Below are positions 41,031 through 49,323 of a stretch of DNA of 64,000 nucleotides, one piece after another. The translations under genes were made by a program, and so were the position numbers. The stretch spans positions 248,001-312,000 of the forward strand of contig NZ_JAPELX010000001.1 of the NCBI RefSeq assembly GCF_026343335.1. Direction: 5' to 3'. Below the pieces are notes generated by a model. It searched no databases. It was not told where the DNA came from and worked only from the letters and a program-made list of their open reading frames with translations. This DNA comes from Streptomyces sp. NBC_00078 (GTDB lineage Bacteria > Actinomycetota > Actinomycetes > Streptomycetales > Streptomycetaceae). Numbering within the stretch: the stretch's first letter is position 1; each line of letters begins with the position of its first letter.

Positions 41031-41996
41031 ATGTTCTCCCTCGGCGAGCCCGCCTTCTTCACCCGCCTGCGTGACGCGAGACGGGTGCTCGTCGCCGGAG
41101 CCGGCGGCGGTTTCGACGTGTACGCCGGTCTCCCACTGGCCCTCGCGCTGCGTGCGGCGGGCAAGGAGGTCCATCTGGCGAACCTCTCCTTCGCCGACCT
41201 GAACGGGCTCTCCCTGGATGTGTGGCTGGAGGAGGACGTCGCGGCAATCCGCCCGGACACCGTGGCGCGTGGGGACTACTTCCCCGAGCGCACGCTCGCC
41301 CGGTGGCTGGACGGGCAGGGTCTGCCGTCCACGGTCCACGCCTTCCCGGGCACGGGAGTCCAGCCGCTGCGCGCCGCCTATCGCGCGCTCATCGGGCATC
41401 TCGGCGGGGTGGACGCGGTGGTGCTCGTGGACGGTGGCACCGACATCCTCATGCGGGGCGACGAGCACGGGCTGGGCCCTCCGGAGGAGGACATGGCCAG
41501 CCTGGCCGCCGTGCACGGACTGGACGAGATACCCGAGCGGCTCGTGGCCTGCCTGGGGTTCGGGGTGGACGCCCATCACGGGGTCAGCCACTCCCTGGTG
41601 CTGGAGAACCTGGCCGCCCTGGACCGGGCCGGCGCGTACCTGGGCGCGTTCTCCCTCCCGCGCGCGAGCCGGGAGGGCGCCCTCTACCTCGACGCGGTGG
41701 AGCACGCCCGGCGGAACACACCTGAGTACCCGAGCATCGTGGGCGGCTCGGTCGCGGCGGCCGTGCGCGGCGAGTTCGGTGACGTCCGGTTCACGGAACG
41801 CACCAGGGACAGCGAACTGTTCATCAACCCGCTGATGGCCCTGTACTTCTGCGTGGACGCACCCGCGCTCGCCCGCCGCAACCTCTACCTCGACCGGCTG
41901 GAGAACACCGTGCTGATGCGGCAGATCAGCACCGCCATCGAGGAGTTCCGGGCCGGACTGCCCCGACAGCGACCGCCGCGCGCCTATCCCCACTGA
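41031..41996 (+). CDS. DUF1152-domain protein
   Basis: A 321-residue cytoplasmic protein matching DUF1152. The glycine-rich loop VLVAGAGGGFDVYAGLPLALAL near residues 20-41 looks like a nucleotide-binding site, and VDAVVLVDGGTDILMRGDE near 130-148 is the second conserved block. ELFINPLMALYFC lies near the C-terminus. The function of the family is unknown. The ATG at 41031 follows the monooxygenase stop by 28 bases. Confidence 0.85.
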   Translation: MFSLGEPAFFTRLRDARRVLVAGAGGGFDVYAGLPLALALRAAGKEVHLANLSFADLNGLSLDVWLEEDVAAIRPDTVARGDYFPERTLARWLDGQGLPSTVHAFPGTGVQPLRAAYRALIGHLGGVDAVVLVDGGTDILMRGDEHGLGPPEEDMASLAAVHGLDEIPERLVACLGFGVDAHHGVSHSLVLENLAALDRAGAYLGAFSLPRASREGALYLDAVEHARRNTPEYPSIVGGSVAAAVRGEFGDVRFTERTRDSELFINPLMALYFCVDAPALARRNLYLDRLENTVLMRQISTAIEEFRAGLPRQRPPRAYPH

Positions 41997-42107
41997 GCAC
42001 GGCCCGGCGAGGCCGGCCACATTTCGGTGAAATCGGCTCCTGAAATCCGCCCTGTTGTATACGCTCCAGATCCTTCACCGAATGTCCACACAGGGGGGGC
42101 TATCTCC

Positions 42108-42599
42108 ATGCGTATACGTCTTGTCGCCGCCACCGCCGCCGCAGGCACTCTCGCCGTCCTGGCCGCCGTCCCGGCCCATGCCACCGAATATTCGTCGTCA
42201 CTGAAGCTCAAGGGCGTCCAGTACGACGCGCCCGGCAGAGACTCCAACAGCTGCACCACCGGGAACACGAAGAACGAGTACCTGACGATCAAGAACTACT
42301 CGTCGGGAACCACCGTGAACCTCAAGGGCTACGTGGTGAAGGACAAGACCGGCAACAAGTTCACGTTCACCAAGAACCACTACCTCCAGCCCGGTGACTA
42401 CGTGAAGCTCCGTGGCGGCCGCGGCACCGACTCCGACAGCAACAACGTCGTCTACCGCAACAACTGCAACTTCATCTGGAACAACGACAAGGACACGATC
42501 TACCTGTACAAGCCGTCCGGCGCCGGCGCGGACTCACACGCGTACACCAAGAGCAACAACGACAGGGACGGCAACGGGTACATCTCGTTCCACGGGTGA
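42108..42599 (+). CDS. Secreted lamin-tail-domain protein
   Basis: A 163-residue exported protein. Residues 1-26 form a signal peptide ending in AHA. The remainder is one lamin-tail (LTD) immunoglobulin-like beta-sandwich: NEYLTIKNYSSGTTVNLKGY, then HYLQPGDYVKLRGGRGTD and FIWNNDKDTIYLY are the classic strand pattern. Two cysteines (SCTTG and NNCNF) may form a disulfide. The ATG at 42108 is chosen from the signal peptide and a run of seven Gs. It probably has a wall-binding or adhesive role. Confidence 0.88.
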   Translation: MRIRLVAATAAAGTLAVLAAVPAHATEYSSSLKLKGVQYDAPGRDSNSCTTGNTKNEYLTIKNYSSGTTVNLKGYVVKDKTGNKFTFTKNHYLQPGDYVKLRGGRGTDSDSNNVVYRNNCNFIWNNDKDTIYLYKPSGAGADSHAYTKSNNDRDGNGYISFHG

Positions 42600-42601
42600 C
42601 G

Positions 42602-42632
42602 GCGCGGGCGAGCAGGACCCGCCCGCCCGCGC
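42602..42632. terminator. Hairpin between convergent genes
   Basis: Nine-bp arms GCGCGGGCG and CGCCCGCGC around a 13-base loop lie between the lamin-tail gene and the convergent membrane protein gene. Confidence 0.55.
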
Positions 42633-42641
42633 CCGCGAGCA

Positions 42642-43643
42642 TCAGCGTGCCGCGAGGTCGCGCCTGGCCACCACCGCCAGCACGACGGTCAGCAGCGTGA
42701 GCGCGACCGCCTGACCGAGGGCACCGCCGATGAACACGAAGGGGACCCCCGCACCGAACCACGGATACAGCGCGGCGACCCGCACCGACAGGAGCAGCAG
42801 ACCGAGTGCGGCCAGGGCCACGGCACCGCAGGCGGGGCTCTGGCCCGTGCGGCGACTGCGCAGCAGCAGCCAGCCGAGCGCTCCTACGACGAAGCAGGTG
42901 GCCGGCGCCCAGACCGTGTCGCCCATGGCGGGCAGCACCACCTCGGACGCGCCCATGACCACACCGCAGGCCGCGAAGGCGAGGCCGGGAGAGCCGGCGG
43001 GCAGCACCGCGACGGGGGCGTCACGGTGGTAGGCGGTACAGAGGGCGAGCGCGGGCAGCCAGGCGAACAGCGCGGTGGAGGTGGCGAACCACGGGTCCGG
43101 CGGCGCCAGTTCAGTCACCAGCGGTGCGACGAACGGCCACAGCGTGGGCAGCGCGGCAAGCAGCACGGACGCCTGGGCGAGGCGTCGGCGGTCACGCAGC
43201 AGGGCGAAGAAGCCGACCGTCCACAGCAGCGGAAGCGTCCATTCGGCGGCCTCGGCGACGCCGACCAGCGGCCCGCGGCCGGTGAATCCCGACAGGAACA
43301 TCTCCCAGTTGCGGGTGCCGTGCGTCGACCACCAGGTCAGGCCGAGGACCCTGTCGACGGCGGCGGCGGCCGCCTGCAGGAGCACCGCGAACACGGCGAA
43401 GTGACGGACGGCCGACCCGAGCAGTACGTACGGCCGTGGCGCTCCGGTGGCGGCCAGCCTGCTGCGCACGGCGAGGGCGGCGACGCTTGCCACCTCACCC
43501 AGCGTGGGCCTGCTCTGGTCCTGCGTCTCCTGGTCGACGTCCCAGAGGTACACCTCGACCATCTCCTCCGCCCGGTCCCGTCGGTAGTAGGCGGGGAGCA
43601 GCCGCAGCACCGTGCGGTAGCGCGTCTCGAGCAGCGTCGTCAT
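42642..43643 (-). CDS. Integral membrane protein, coupled to PadR regulator
   Basis: A 333-residue membrane protein with about eight hydrophobic helices from residue 70 onward and a cytoplasmic head (LLETRYRTVLRLLPAYYRRDRAEEM) resembling the DUF1700/permease-like heads often encoded beside PadR genes in actinomycetes. The ATG at 43643 has AGGAGG upstream and overlaps the PadR stop (ATGA). Its function is unknown; such pairs often form a regulator and a membrane sensor. Confidence 0.8.
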   Translation of the reverse strand: MTTLLETRYRTVLRLLPAYYRRDRAEEMVEVYLWDVDQETQDQSRPTLGEVASVAALAVRSRLAATGAPRPYVLLGSAVRHFAVFAVLLQAAAAAVDRVLGLTWWSTHGTRNWEMFLSGFTGRGPLVGVAEAAEWTLPLLWTVGFFALLRDRRRLAQASVLLAALPTLWPFVAPLVTELAPPDPWFATSTALFAWLPALALCTAYHRDAPVAVLPAGSPGLAFAACGVVMGASEVVLPAMGDTVWAPATCFVVGALGWLLLRSRRTGQSPACGAVALAALGLLLLSVRVAALYPWFGAGVPFVFIGGALGQAVALTLLTVVLAVVARRDLAAR

Positions 43644-44050
43644 GCCATACCTCCTGCGAGTCCGGGACCTGCGGACGGATTGACGGAGGGCCCGGTGACC
43701 GGGTTCGCGGCCGCACCGGGGGCCTTGCGCCCCTCGGCGATCCGCTCCTTGGCGGCGCTGGCACCGGCCGCCATGCGTTCCGCCTCCGCGTCGAGGGCCC
43801 GCATCCCCTCGTCGGTGAGGCGGTAGTAGCGCCGCAGCCGGCCCTCGTGCACCTCCTCGCGGTCCAGGACGATCAGTCCGTCCGCGGTGAGCCGGTCCAG
43901 CACGCCGTACAGGGTGCCGACACGCAACCGCACTGTGCCGTCGGACAGTTCCTCGACCTCCCGCAGGATCCCGTAGCCGTGCCGGGGCCGGTCGGCCAGA
44001 GCGGTGAGGACGAAGAACGCCGCTTGAGTCATGTTCCTCGACGATGCCAT
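43640..44050 (-). CDS. PadR-family transcriptional regulator
   Basis: A 136-residue winged-helix regulator. The conserved core is FFVLTALADRPRHGYGIL near residues 12-29, then LRVGTLYGVLDRLTADGLI and YRLTDEG. A flexible Pro/Gly-rich tail follows. Start at 44050 (MASSRN); an ATG six codons later is an alternative. The upstream ATATCTCG repeats are the probable autoregulatory operator. It is translationally coupled to a membrane protein gene. Confidence 0.9.
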   Translation of the reverse strand: MASSRNMTQAAFFVLTALADRPRHGYGILREVEELSDGTVRLRVGTLYGVLDRLTADGLIVLDREEVHEGRLRRYYRLTDEGMRALDAEAERMAAGASAAKERIAEGRKAPGAAANPVTGPSVNPSAGPGLAGGMA

Positions 44051-44059
44051 GCGGCCATG

Positions 44060-44084
44060 ATATCTCGGACGCCGATATATCTCG
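44060..44084 (-). promoter_or_regulatory. PadR operator candidate
   Basis: ATATCTCG occurs at 44060-44067 and 44077-44084, with an inverted CGATATAT at 44073-44080 between them. This AT-rich ATATC/GATAT pattern resembles PadR operators and lies directly before the padR start. Confidence 0.5.
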
Positions 44085-44110
44085 CGTCGGGGAGCTGCTC
44101 GGTGTGGCGC

Positions 44111-44128
44111 GGGCCGGGCCGGGCCGGG
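44111..44128 (+). other. G-quadruplex motif
   Basis: Four GGG tracts separated by exactly two cytosines each (GGGCC three times, then GGG) match a G-quadruplex pattern on the + strand, in the divergent promoter region between padR and the next gene. Confidence 0.6.
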
Positions 44129-44177
44129 CGCGAACAGGGCCCACCCCAAAGCGGATGGTGGGCGGGCCCTGTTCGCG
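44129..44177. repeat. 14-bp inverted repeat in divergent intergenic region
   Basis: Perfect arms CGCGAACAGGGCCC (44129-44142) and GGGCCCTGTTCGCG (44164-44177) flank 21 bases. It lies upstream of two divergent genes, so it is unlikely to be their terminator. It may be a regulator site or RNA structure. Confidence 0.65.
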
Positions 44178-44333
44178 GGCGCCATTGTGGCGGGAGCGGT
44201 GCACCGAGGGACACGGGGTGAACCGAGCGGTGTGGGGTGGAGTGCGCGCACCCCGAGTGCGCCGCGCACTTCCCGTGCGCCCCACCCCCGGGTGATCCGA
44301 GCCGACCCGCGCCGACGATACTGGTATACGCAC

Positions 44334-45524
44334 ATGCCCCCGCCTTCAGTTGGACTCATGCGCTCTTCCCCCTCCGTCCGCCCGACCCCCTCCCCCGCAC
44401 TGTGGCTCGCCCGCGGCCGCCACACCGGGCCCGCCCCCGACGACGTCGTACGCAGGACCCTCCAACGGCTCAAGGCCGACGAGACCATCGACGACCATCG
44501 CGAGGTGCCGGATGCGGAGACCGCGTCGAGCGCCGACGGGTCCGTCTTCGAGGCGCGCTGGACGGTCGCCGGTTCGGTGACCGTCCGGGCCCGGCTGACC
44601 CTCGCGCGCGAGGGGGAGCACGGCCGGGAGTGGCTGCTGGCGGCGGAGGCGGAACGCCCGTGGGACCTGGAGTGGCCCTCCCCCGTCACGGTGTTCTGGC
44701 CCGACGAGCCGGACGCCTCCTGGGACCACGATCCCGTCACGGGGCTGCGCTTCCGGCAGGTCAACCACCTGCCCGAGGAGGACAAGGACATCCGGCGCCT
44801 GCTCAGGAACTCGGTGCGCGGCGGCTGGACCGTCAACCTCGTGGTGCACGAGGCGATGACCCCCGACGAGCGCGGCCGGCTGCCCGTCGCCCGGATGCTG
44901 CCGCCGAGCCTGCGCCACCGCGTGGTGGAGCATCGGGTCGCACCGGACCAGCTGCGCATCGTGAACCGGGCCCTGCGCGAGTTCGGTGTGCAGGTCCCGC
45001 GCGGCGGTGCCGTCCTGCTGCCCCCGGCGCCGGCCCCGGACGGCTTCGACGCGGACGACTTCTCCGTACGCACGGTCTTCCTGGACGGCTCCCGGCCGAC
45101 GGAACTCGTCGACGCCCTGACCCGTTTCGCCACGCTGCCGACGCCACTGCCGGACGGCGCCGAGGAGGCCGTCACCGCACTCCGGGAGGACTGGCAGCTG
45201 ATGACCCTGGAGGAGCAACTCGCGCGCGAGCGCAGGCTCGTGGCCATGTACACCGAGGCGCTCGATGCCATGACGAAGTCCCGGGACCTGTACCGGGAGG
45301 CCGCCGAGCGCGCCCACGAGGCACTGGCGGTGTACCGCGAGAACGGCACCGAGATCCCGGCCCGGCCACAGCTCCCCACCCCACCGCAGAGTTCCCCGTT
45401 CCAGCAGCTGACCCGAAGGCTGGAGCGCCTCAAGGACACCGCCAGGGCTCTGCGGCCCGCCTCCTCCGGGGACGGCGCTGAGGCCGACGGCGCGGGAGAG
45501 CGGCCGGACGGCTCCGGTCGCTGA
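44334..45524 (+). CDS. Conserved hypothetical protein
   Basis: A cytoplasmic protein of 396 residues (388 from the ATG at 44358). It has a proline-rich start, an alpha/beta body with DLEWPSPVTVFWPDEPDASW and HRVVEHRVAPDQLRIVNRAL, and a C-terminal coiled-coil (about 300-380) with EEQLARERRLVAMYTEALD. Neither start has a good ribosome site. GATACT about 15 bases before 44334 resembles a -10 element, so leaderless translation is possible. No family is recognised. A strong terminator follows. Confidence 0.75.
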   Translation: MPPPSVGLMRSSPSVRPTPSPALWLARGRHTGPAPDDVVRRTLQRLKADETIDDHREVPDAETASSADGSVFEARWTVAGSVTVRARLTLAREGEHGREWLLAAEAERPWDLEWPSPVTVFWPDEPDASWDHDPVTGLRFRQVNHLPEEDKDIRRLLRNSVRGGWTVNLVVHEAMTPDERGRLPVARMLPPSLRHRVVEHRVAPDQLRIVNRALREFGVQVPRGGAVLLPPAPAPDGFDADDFSVRTVFLDGSRPTELVDALTRFATLPTPLPDGAEEAVTALREDWQLMTLEEQLARERRLVAMYTEALDAMTKSRDLYREAAERAHEALAVYRENGTEIPARPQLPTPPQSSPFQQLTRRLERLKDTARALRPASSGDGAEADGAGERPDGSGR

Positions 45525-45538
45525 GGAGACCCGCAAGG

Positions 45539-45567
45539 GCGCCCGCGGTCCTGAGGACCGCGGGCGC
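45539..45567. terminator. Bidirectional hairpin terminator
   Basis: A perfect 13-bp stem, GCGCCCGCGGTCC with its complement and a TGA loop, lies between convergent stops at 45524 and 45606. Confidence 0.88.
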
Positions 45568-45605
45568 GAGACCGTGGCGGGGTGCGGACCGTGCGCAAAC
45601 GGCGG

Positions 45606-46637
45606 TCAGTCGGACCGGTTCGCCGTGGCCAGGTGCCGGGCGTCGGCATTCACCGGCAGCTGATTCGAGGCGATGCCCACGACCAGGGCCATCAGGGCCG
45701 CGAGTGCCGCGATGACGGCTGCCAGGCCCGCGACCCAGCTCGGCGCGAGCGTGAGATCCAACGCCCGGGACAGCCACGCCGAGTGGAACCGGCCCTGGTA
45801 CAACTGGGCCGCGGCGAGCATCGCCGGCACCACGACCGCGACCGCGAGAGCGGGCGGGACGGGCCGCAGGGTCAGCAGCACGGCGAGCATCGCGCACAGC
45901 GCCGACACCGCGACGGACGAGGCGTAGAGGGCGAGGGGCTCGCCGTCCTCGTACAGCGGGAACCAGAGCATCGCGCACAGGAAGAGCGCGGCTGCCACGA
46001 GCAGGCCCGGCCAGGACAGGCGCTCGGCGGGGCGGTCCGGCGTACGGGCGAGGCGTTGTGGCGGGCGGTCGGCACCGAAGGAGGGCGGGGCCAGGGGAAC
46101 GGGCGGCGGGAAGACGCCGCCGGGGGCCCACTCCGTCTCACCGTGGGGCTGTCCCGACGGTTCCGTCTCGGGCAGGGCGGCGAGGGCCTCACGTTCTTCA
46201 CTGAGCCGGCCGATGAGTTCCACGAGGTCCTCGACCGGCCGCGCCGAGGCGGCCGCCCGTACCGCCTCCTGACCGAAGTGGCGTTCCGTCTGCGTCCGGT
46301 GCAGCAGCGCCATCAGGCGCGTCACCTCCTCCACCGGACGGATCTCGGCCGCCGCGCGGATGGCCTCGTCCGCGCTGGCCGCGTCGCGCGGCGGGCGTGT
46401 GAGCAGGGTCACCAGCCGGGTGATGTCCTCCACGGAGCGGTCCGTGCCGACCGCGCGCAGCGCGTCGACGGTGGCCCGCGCGTACTGCGGGGACTGCTCC
46501 AGCAGGGTGATCAGGTCGGCGACTTCCTCCAGTGGGCGGTCGGCGACCGCGGCGTGCACCAGGGCGCTGACCGGGTCGTCGTCCATGGCGGCTATGGAGG
46601 GGTCGTGGGAATGGGGTGATGAAGCGCGGATGCTCAT
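45606..46637 (-). CDS. Membrane protein with four N-terminal helical repeats
   Basis: A 343-residue protein. Residues about 33-160 contain four tandem repeats of about 33 residues built on RPVEEVTRLMALLHR followed by EAVRAAA, predicted as paired helices like HEAT/ARM units. A Pro-rich linker follows, then about four membrane helices from residue 205 (WPGLLVAAALFLCAMLWF onward). The ATG at 46637 has a strong GGAGGAGA. The repeats face the cytoplasm in the simplest topology and may bind a protein. The function is unknown; the gene is monocistronic. Confidence 0.82.
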   Translation of the reverse strand: MSIRASSPHSHDPSIAAMDDDPVSALVHAAVADRPLEEVADLITLLEQSPQYARATVDALRAVGTDRSVEDITRLVTLLTRPPRDAASADEAIRAAAEIRPVEEVTRLMALLHRTQTERHFGQEAVRAAASARPVEDLVELIGRLSEEREALAALPETEPSGQPHGETEWAPGGVFPPPVPLAPPSFGADRPPQRLARTPDRPAERLSWPGLLVAAALFLCAMLWFPLYEDGEPLALYASSVAVSALCAMLAVLLTLRPVPPALAVAVVVPAMLAAAQLYQGRFHSAWLSRALDLTLAPSWVAGLAAVIAALAALMALVVGIASNQLPVNADARHLATANRSD

Positions 46638-46875
46638 GAATCTCCTCCATGGAAGAGATGGAACGGTTCGCCTGCTCACGCGTCTCCCGACGCTTTTCAC
46701 GACGTTGCTGTGCAGTGCCAGTACTAGGTGCTGCTTCCACCCCGTGCCACTCGGGTGGGCCACAGGTATGAACCCCTGCCGCCTTTCTGACGGCGGATAA
46801 GGACACGTACGACGGCCGGATGCGGGAATCCGGGAAGAGGGCGCGCCGGACGGCACGCCGGACGGAGGAGAATCC

Positions 46876-47166
46876 GTGAAACCGACCACAACGGTGATCG
46901 TCGTCACCATTGCCCTCGCGGCGCTCATCCTCACCGTGGCCGTCATCCTGCTGGTGCGACTGGTGCGGGCGCGGCGCGACCTGAGGCGCGCCGGGCTGCC
47001 CACGGGGCCGCGCTGGGTTTTCTGGGGTGCCGTTCTCTACTTCGTACTGCCGACCGACCTGCTCCCCGACCCGATCTACCTGGACGACATCGGCGTCCTT
47101 CTCCTCGCTCTGCGCACCATGCGCGGCTCCCTCGACGTGCCGAATCGTCACGAAACCTCCCTGTGA
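46876..47166 (+). CDS. DUF1232 membrane protein
   Basis: A 96-residue protein with one or two helices. Residues 7-28 are strongly hydrophobic, and the C-terminal half has YFVLPTDLLPDPIYLDDIG, the DUF1232 (YkvA-like) signature. The family is widespread, short and of unknown function. The GTG at 46876 has GGAGGAG eight bases upstream. The RiPP precursor gene begins 132 bases downstream, with its own promoter-like sequence between. Confidence 0.85.
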   Translation: MKPTTTVIVVTIALAALILTVAVILLVRLVRARRDLRRAGLPTGPRWVFWGAVLYFVLPTDLLPDPIYLDDIGVLLLALRTMRGSLDVPNRHETSL

Positions 47167-47188
47167 CTACGCAGAGTAAGGAAACCAA

Positions 47189-47213
47189 TCACTCGTTCGA
47201 TTCGTATAAGTGA
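47189..47213 (+). promoter_or_regulatory. Promoter-like region before RiPP precursor
   Basis: An AT-rich island contains the -10-like TATAAG at 47205-47210. TCACT and AGTGA half-sites at 47189-47193 and 47209-47213 form an inverted repeat across it. No clear -35 is seen. It lies 86 bases upstream of the precursor start. Confidence 0.4.
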
Positions 47214-47298
47214 CTGGAAGGGCAATGCAGTCGGCGGACCGGGCGGCGCCGCAGGGCGGGGACGACTGGGTCGGTGCTGCACTGACGAGGGAGAGACG

Positions 47299-47490
47299 AT
47301 GCAACCGTTCGCGCTCAACTACGCACGTCCGGCGGTGGAGTCGGGGGCCACGACTCCGTACGTCTACGACTCCGGGCTGCAGTTGAACGTGCTCATGGAC
47401 GGCCGGGTCGCCGCCGGCGACCCGGCTCTGCTCAGAGAGCTCGGAACCACGACCTCCACCGCGGGCTCCAAGACACACTTCGACGACTGA
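47299..47490 (+). CDS. Graspetide-type RiPP precursor (ATP-grasp-modified)
   Basis: A 63-residue precursor peptide. Residues 1-47 are leader-like, with PFALNYARP at 3-11, PYVYDSGLQLNV at 20-31 and DGRVAAGDP at 34-42, the pattern of putative ATP-grasp-modified RiPPs of actinomycetes (the TgmA group). The C-terminal core is TTTSTAGSKTHFDD (50-63). Thr/Ser hydroxyls (50-54, 57, 59) and Lys58 can act as nucleophiles and Asp62/Asp63 as acids for ester or amide macrocycles. The ATG at 47299 follows AGGGAGAG. The maturase gene starts 17 bases after its stop. Confidence 0.88.
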   Translation: MQPFALNYARPAVESGATTPYVYDSGLQLNVLMDGRVAAGDPALLRELGTTTSTAGSKTHFDD

Positions 47491-47507
47491 ACGCGGAACC
47501 GTCGACG

Positions 47508-48500
47508 ATGACCGTGCTGATCCTGACCTCTGAAGAGGACGTGACGGCCGACATGGTGGTCGTGCACCTCAACTCGTCCGGGGTCCCGGTGGTCCGCCTC
47601 GACCCCGCGGACCTCCCCGGTGGAGTCGCGCTGTCCGGTGAGTTCGTCCACGGCGCCTTCCGCGGCCATCTCCAGTCCGCGGGCCGCCTGGTGAGCGTCT
47701 CCGGGCTGCGGTCGGTGTGGGTGCGCAGACCGGGGGACGCCGCCTCCCGGGCGGCCGAGCCCTCCGCGTGGCTGACCGAGGAGTCCTCGCAGGCCCTCTA
47801 CGGCATGCTCCGTGGCTCGGAGGCCCGCTGGATGAACCATCCCGACGCGGCCCGACGCGCTCGCCACAAGCCCTGGCAGCTGCGGCTCGCCCAGCGCTGC
47901 GGGCTGCCCGTCCCGGCCACCCTGATCACGACGTACCCGCAGGCAGCCCGTGAGTTCGCCGACCGCTATCCGGATCTGGTGGTCAAGCCGGTCTCCGGGG
48001 CGCACCCGCAGGATCCGCCCCGGGCGGTGCCGACGAGCCGGGTCGCACCGGGCACGGACTTCTCCGCCGTGGCGTTCGGGCCCACGCTGCTGCAGCGCCG
48101 GGTGGGAAAGCGGGCCGACATCCGGCTGACCGTGGTGGGCGAGCGGCTGCTGGCGGCCCGCAAGGCGGCCGCCGAGGATGCGGATCCGGACGACCCCGGC
48201 GCCGTGGACGTGCGCTTCGCCTCGCCGGACATTCCGTGGGAGGCCACCGAGGTTCCGCCGCGTATCGCCGCCGGTGTCCGCTCCTACCTGGACGAGGCCG
48301 AACTGTCCTACGGCGCCTTCGACTTCGCCGAGGACACCGACGGGATCTGGTGGTTTCTGGAGTGCAACCAGTCGGGGCAGTTCGGCTTCGTCGAGGTGGA
48401 GACGGGGCTGCCGATCGCCCGGACCGTGGCGGAGTGGCTCGCCCGTCCCGGCCCCGAGCCGCAGAGACACGCCAACGGCTCCAACACCACGGTGTGCTGA
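47508..48500 (+). CDS. ATP-grasp ribosomal peptide maturase
   Basis: A 330-residue ATP-grasp ligase of the TgmB/MvdD-like group that joins side-chain carboxylates to hydroxyl or amine groups in the precursor encoded just upstream. The N-terminal pre-grasp region has VLILTSEEDVTADMVV and VWVRRPGD. Conserved later segments are WMNHPDAARRARHKPWQLRLA, DLVVKPVSG with the ATP-binding Lys, LLQRRVGKRADIRLTVVG, and the metal-binding FLECNQSGQFGFVE. The ATG at 47508 has only a weak GGA site, so coupling to the precursor is likely. No methyltransferase or dedicated exporter follows. Confidence 0.92.
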   Translation: MTVLILTSEEDVTADMVVVHLNSSGVPVVRLDPADLPGGVALSGEFVHGAFRGHLQSAGRLVSVSGLRSVWVRRPGDAASRAAEPSAWLTEESSQALYGMLRGSEARWMNHPDAARRARHKPWQLRLAQRCGLPVPATLITTYPQAAREFADRYPDLVVKPVSGAHPQDPPRAVPTSRVAPGTDFSAVAFGPTLLQRRVGKRADIRLTVVGERLLAARKAAAEDADPDDPGAVDVRFASPDIPWEATEVPPRIAAGVRSYLDEAELSYGAFDFAEDTDGIWWFLECNQSGQFGFVEVETGLPIARTVAEWLARPGPEPQRHANGSNTTVC

Positions 48501-48536
48501 AGGCGGGGTCGGTGGTAGGAGGTCAGTGGGGGGAGG

Positions 48537-48749
48537 TCAGTGGGGAAGCGAGCCGGGCATCAGTGCGCTGCGCTGCCAGCCGGCACCCGGGGAGGCCTGG
48601 CGCTCGGGGGACGCTACGCCGAAGGACTGCAACGGCCGCATGACGTACTCCAGTTCCCGCGTCACGCGCTCGGCCTCCCTGCGAGCCTGAGTGGGGACGT
48701 CGCCGCGCTCGGCGACGAGTCGGTCGTAGATCGGGGAATCCTGGAACAC
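48537..48749 (-). CDS. Small conserved hypothetical protein
   Basis: A 70-residue protein starting VFQDSPIYDRLVAERGDVPT. This opening recurs in small Streptomyces proteins of unknown function and is followed by a charged helix (QARREAERVTRELEYVMRP). The GTG at 48749 follows AAAGG at seven bases; ATG codons at 48776 and 48782 lack a site. It converges on the maturase gene with a 36-base gap. No role can be assigned, and its position beside the RiPP genes may be chance. Confidence 0.65.
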   Translation of the reverse strand: MFQDSPIYDRLVAERGDVPTQARREAERVTRELEYVMRPLQSFGVASPERQASPGAGWQRSALMPGSLPH

Positions 48750-48895
48750 CAACGCGCCTTTCGTGTGGTGGCCCATGCGCATGGGCACGGCTGTCGAGTG
48801 TATGCGCCCCGGCGGACCGTGGCGTGAATTCCCCAGGAGCACTTGACGTCGGCACCACGGTCCGGATGGCCTGCGCCTGCGGGCGCTCCGAGCCG

Positions 48896-49323
48896 TCAGG
48901 GCCCGGTCGTCGAGCCGGGCCGCACGATCATCAGGACGGTGACGGTCGCCCACGGCAGGTTGAAGATGCCGGTGAACATGGCGAGTTGAACCGTGTCCGA
49001 GCGCTCCACCGCCTGCCGCGCGTCCCCGAAGAGTTCCTCCTGACGGGGCAGGACGAACGCGACCAGGATGCCGGCGGCCACGGCGGTCAGCGTGATGGAC
49101 GCGACGAGCCGTGAGTCGCCGAGCACTCCCATCGCGGACGCGGTGGCGAAACCGAAGGCGGGTACGGCGAGGCCTATGCCGGAGGAGACGCGGCAGATCC
49201 GGTGCAGCAGACGGAGAGTGCCTGCCCCGTCGCCGGCCCGGCGTACCGCCGGCGGGAACATGCTGGCCGCCACGGTGACGGGACCGATGGCAACAATGGC
49301 CGCCAGGACGTGCAGAGACAGCG
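48896..49323 (-). pseudogene. Truncated DUF2269-like membrane protein
   Basis: About 142 codons encode the body of a four-helix membrane protein: LHVLAAIVAIGPVTVAASMF, later FGFATASAMGVLGD and IFNLPWATVTVLMIV. It resembles DUF2269-type proteins. The normal start (a few residues before LSLHVLAA) is missing. The frame runs into unrelated sequence at about 49321-49327, which on the other strand encodes the end of a regulator. The upstream ATG at 49474 has no ribosome site. The gene is most simply a 5'-truncated remnant. Confidence 0.6.

Noticed and set aside
44129..44177. Inverted repeat as a transcription terminator
   Set aside because: It lies upstream of both flanking genes, which diverge from it, so no transcript from them would end here.
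47508..48500. RimK-type ribosomal protein glutamate ligase or glutathione synthetase
   Set aside because: The directly preceding small gene has the leader and core pattern of ATP-grasp-modified RiPPs and the conserved blocks fit peptide maturases better.
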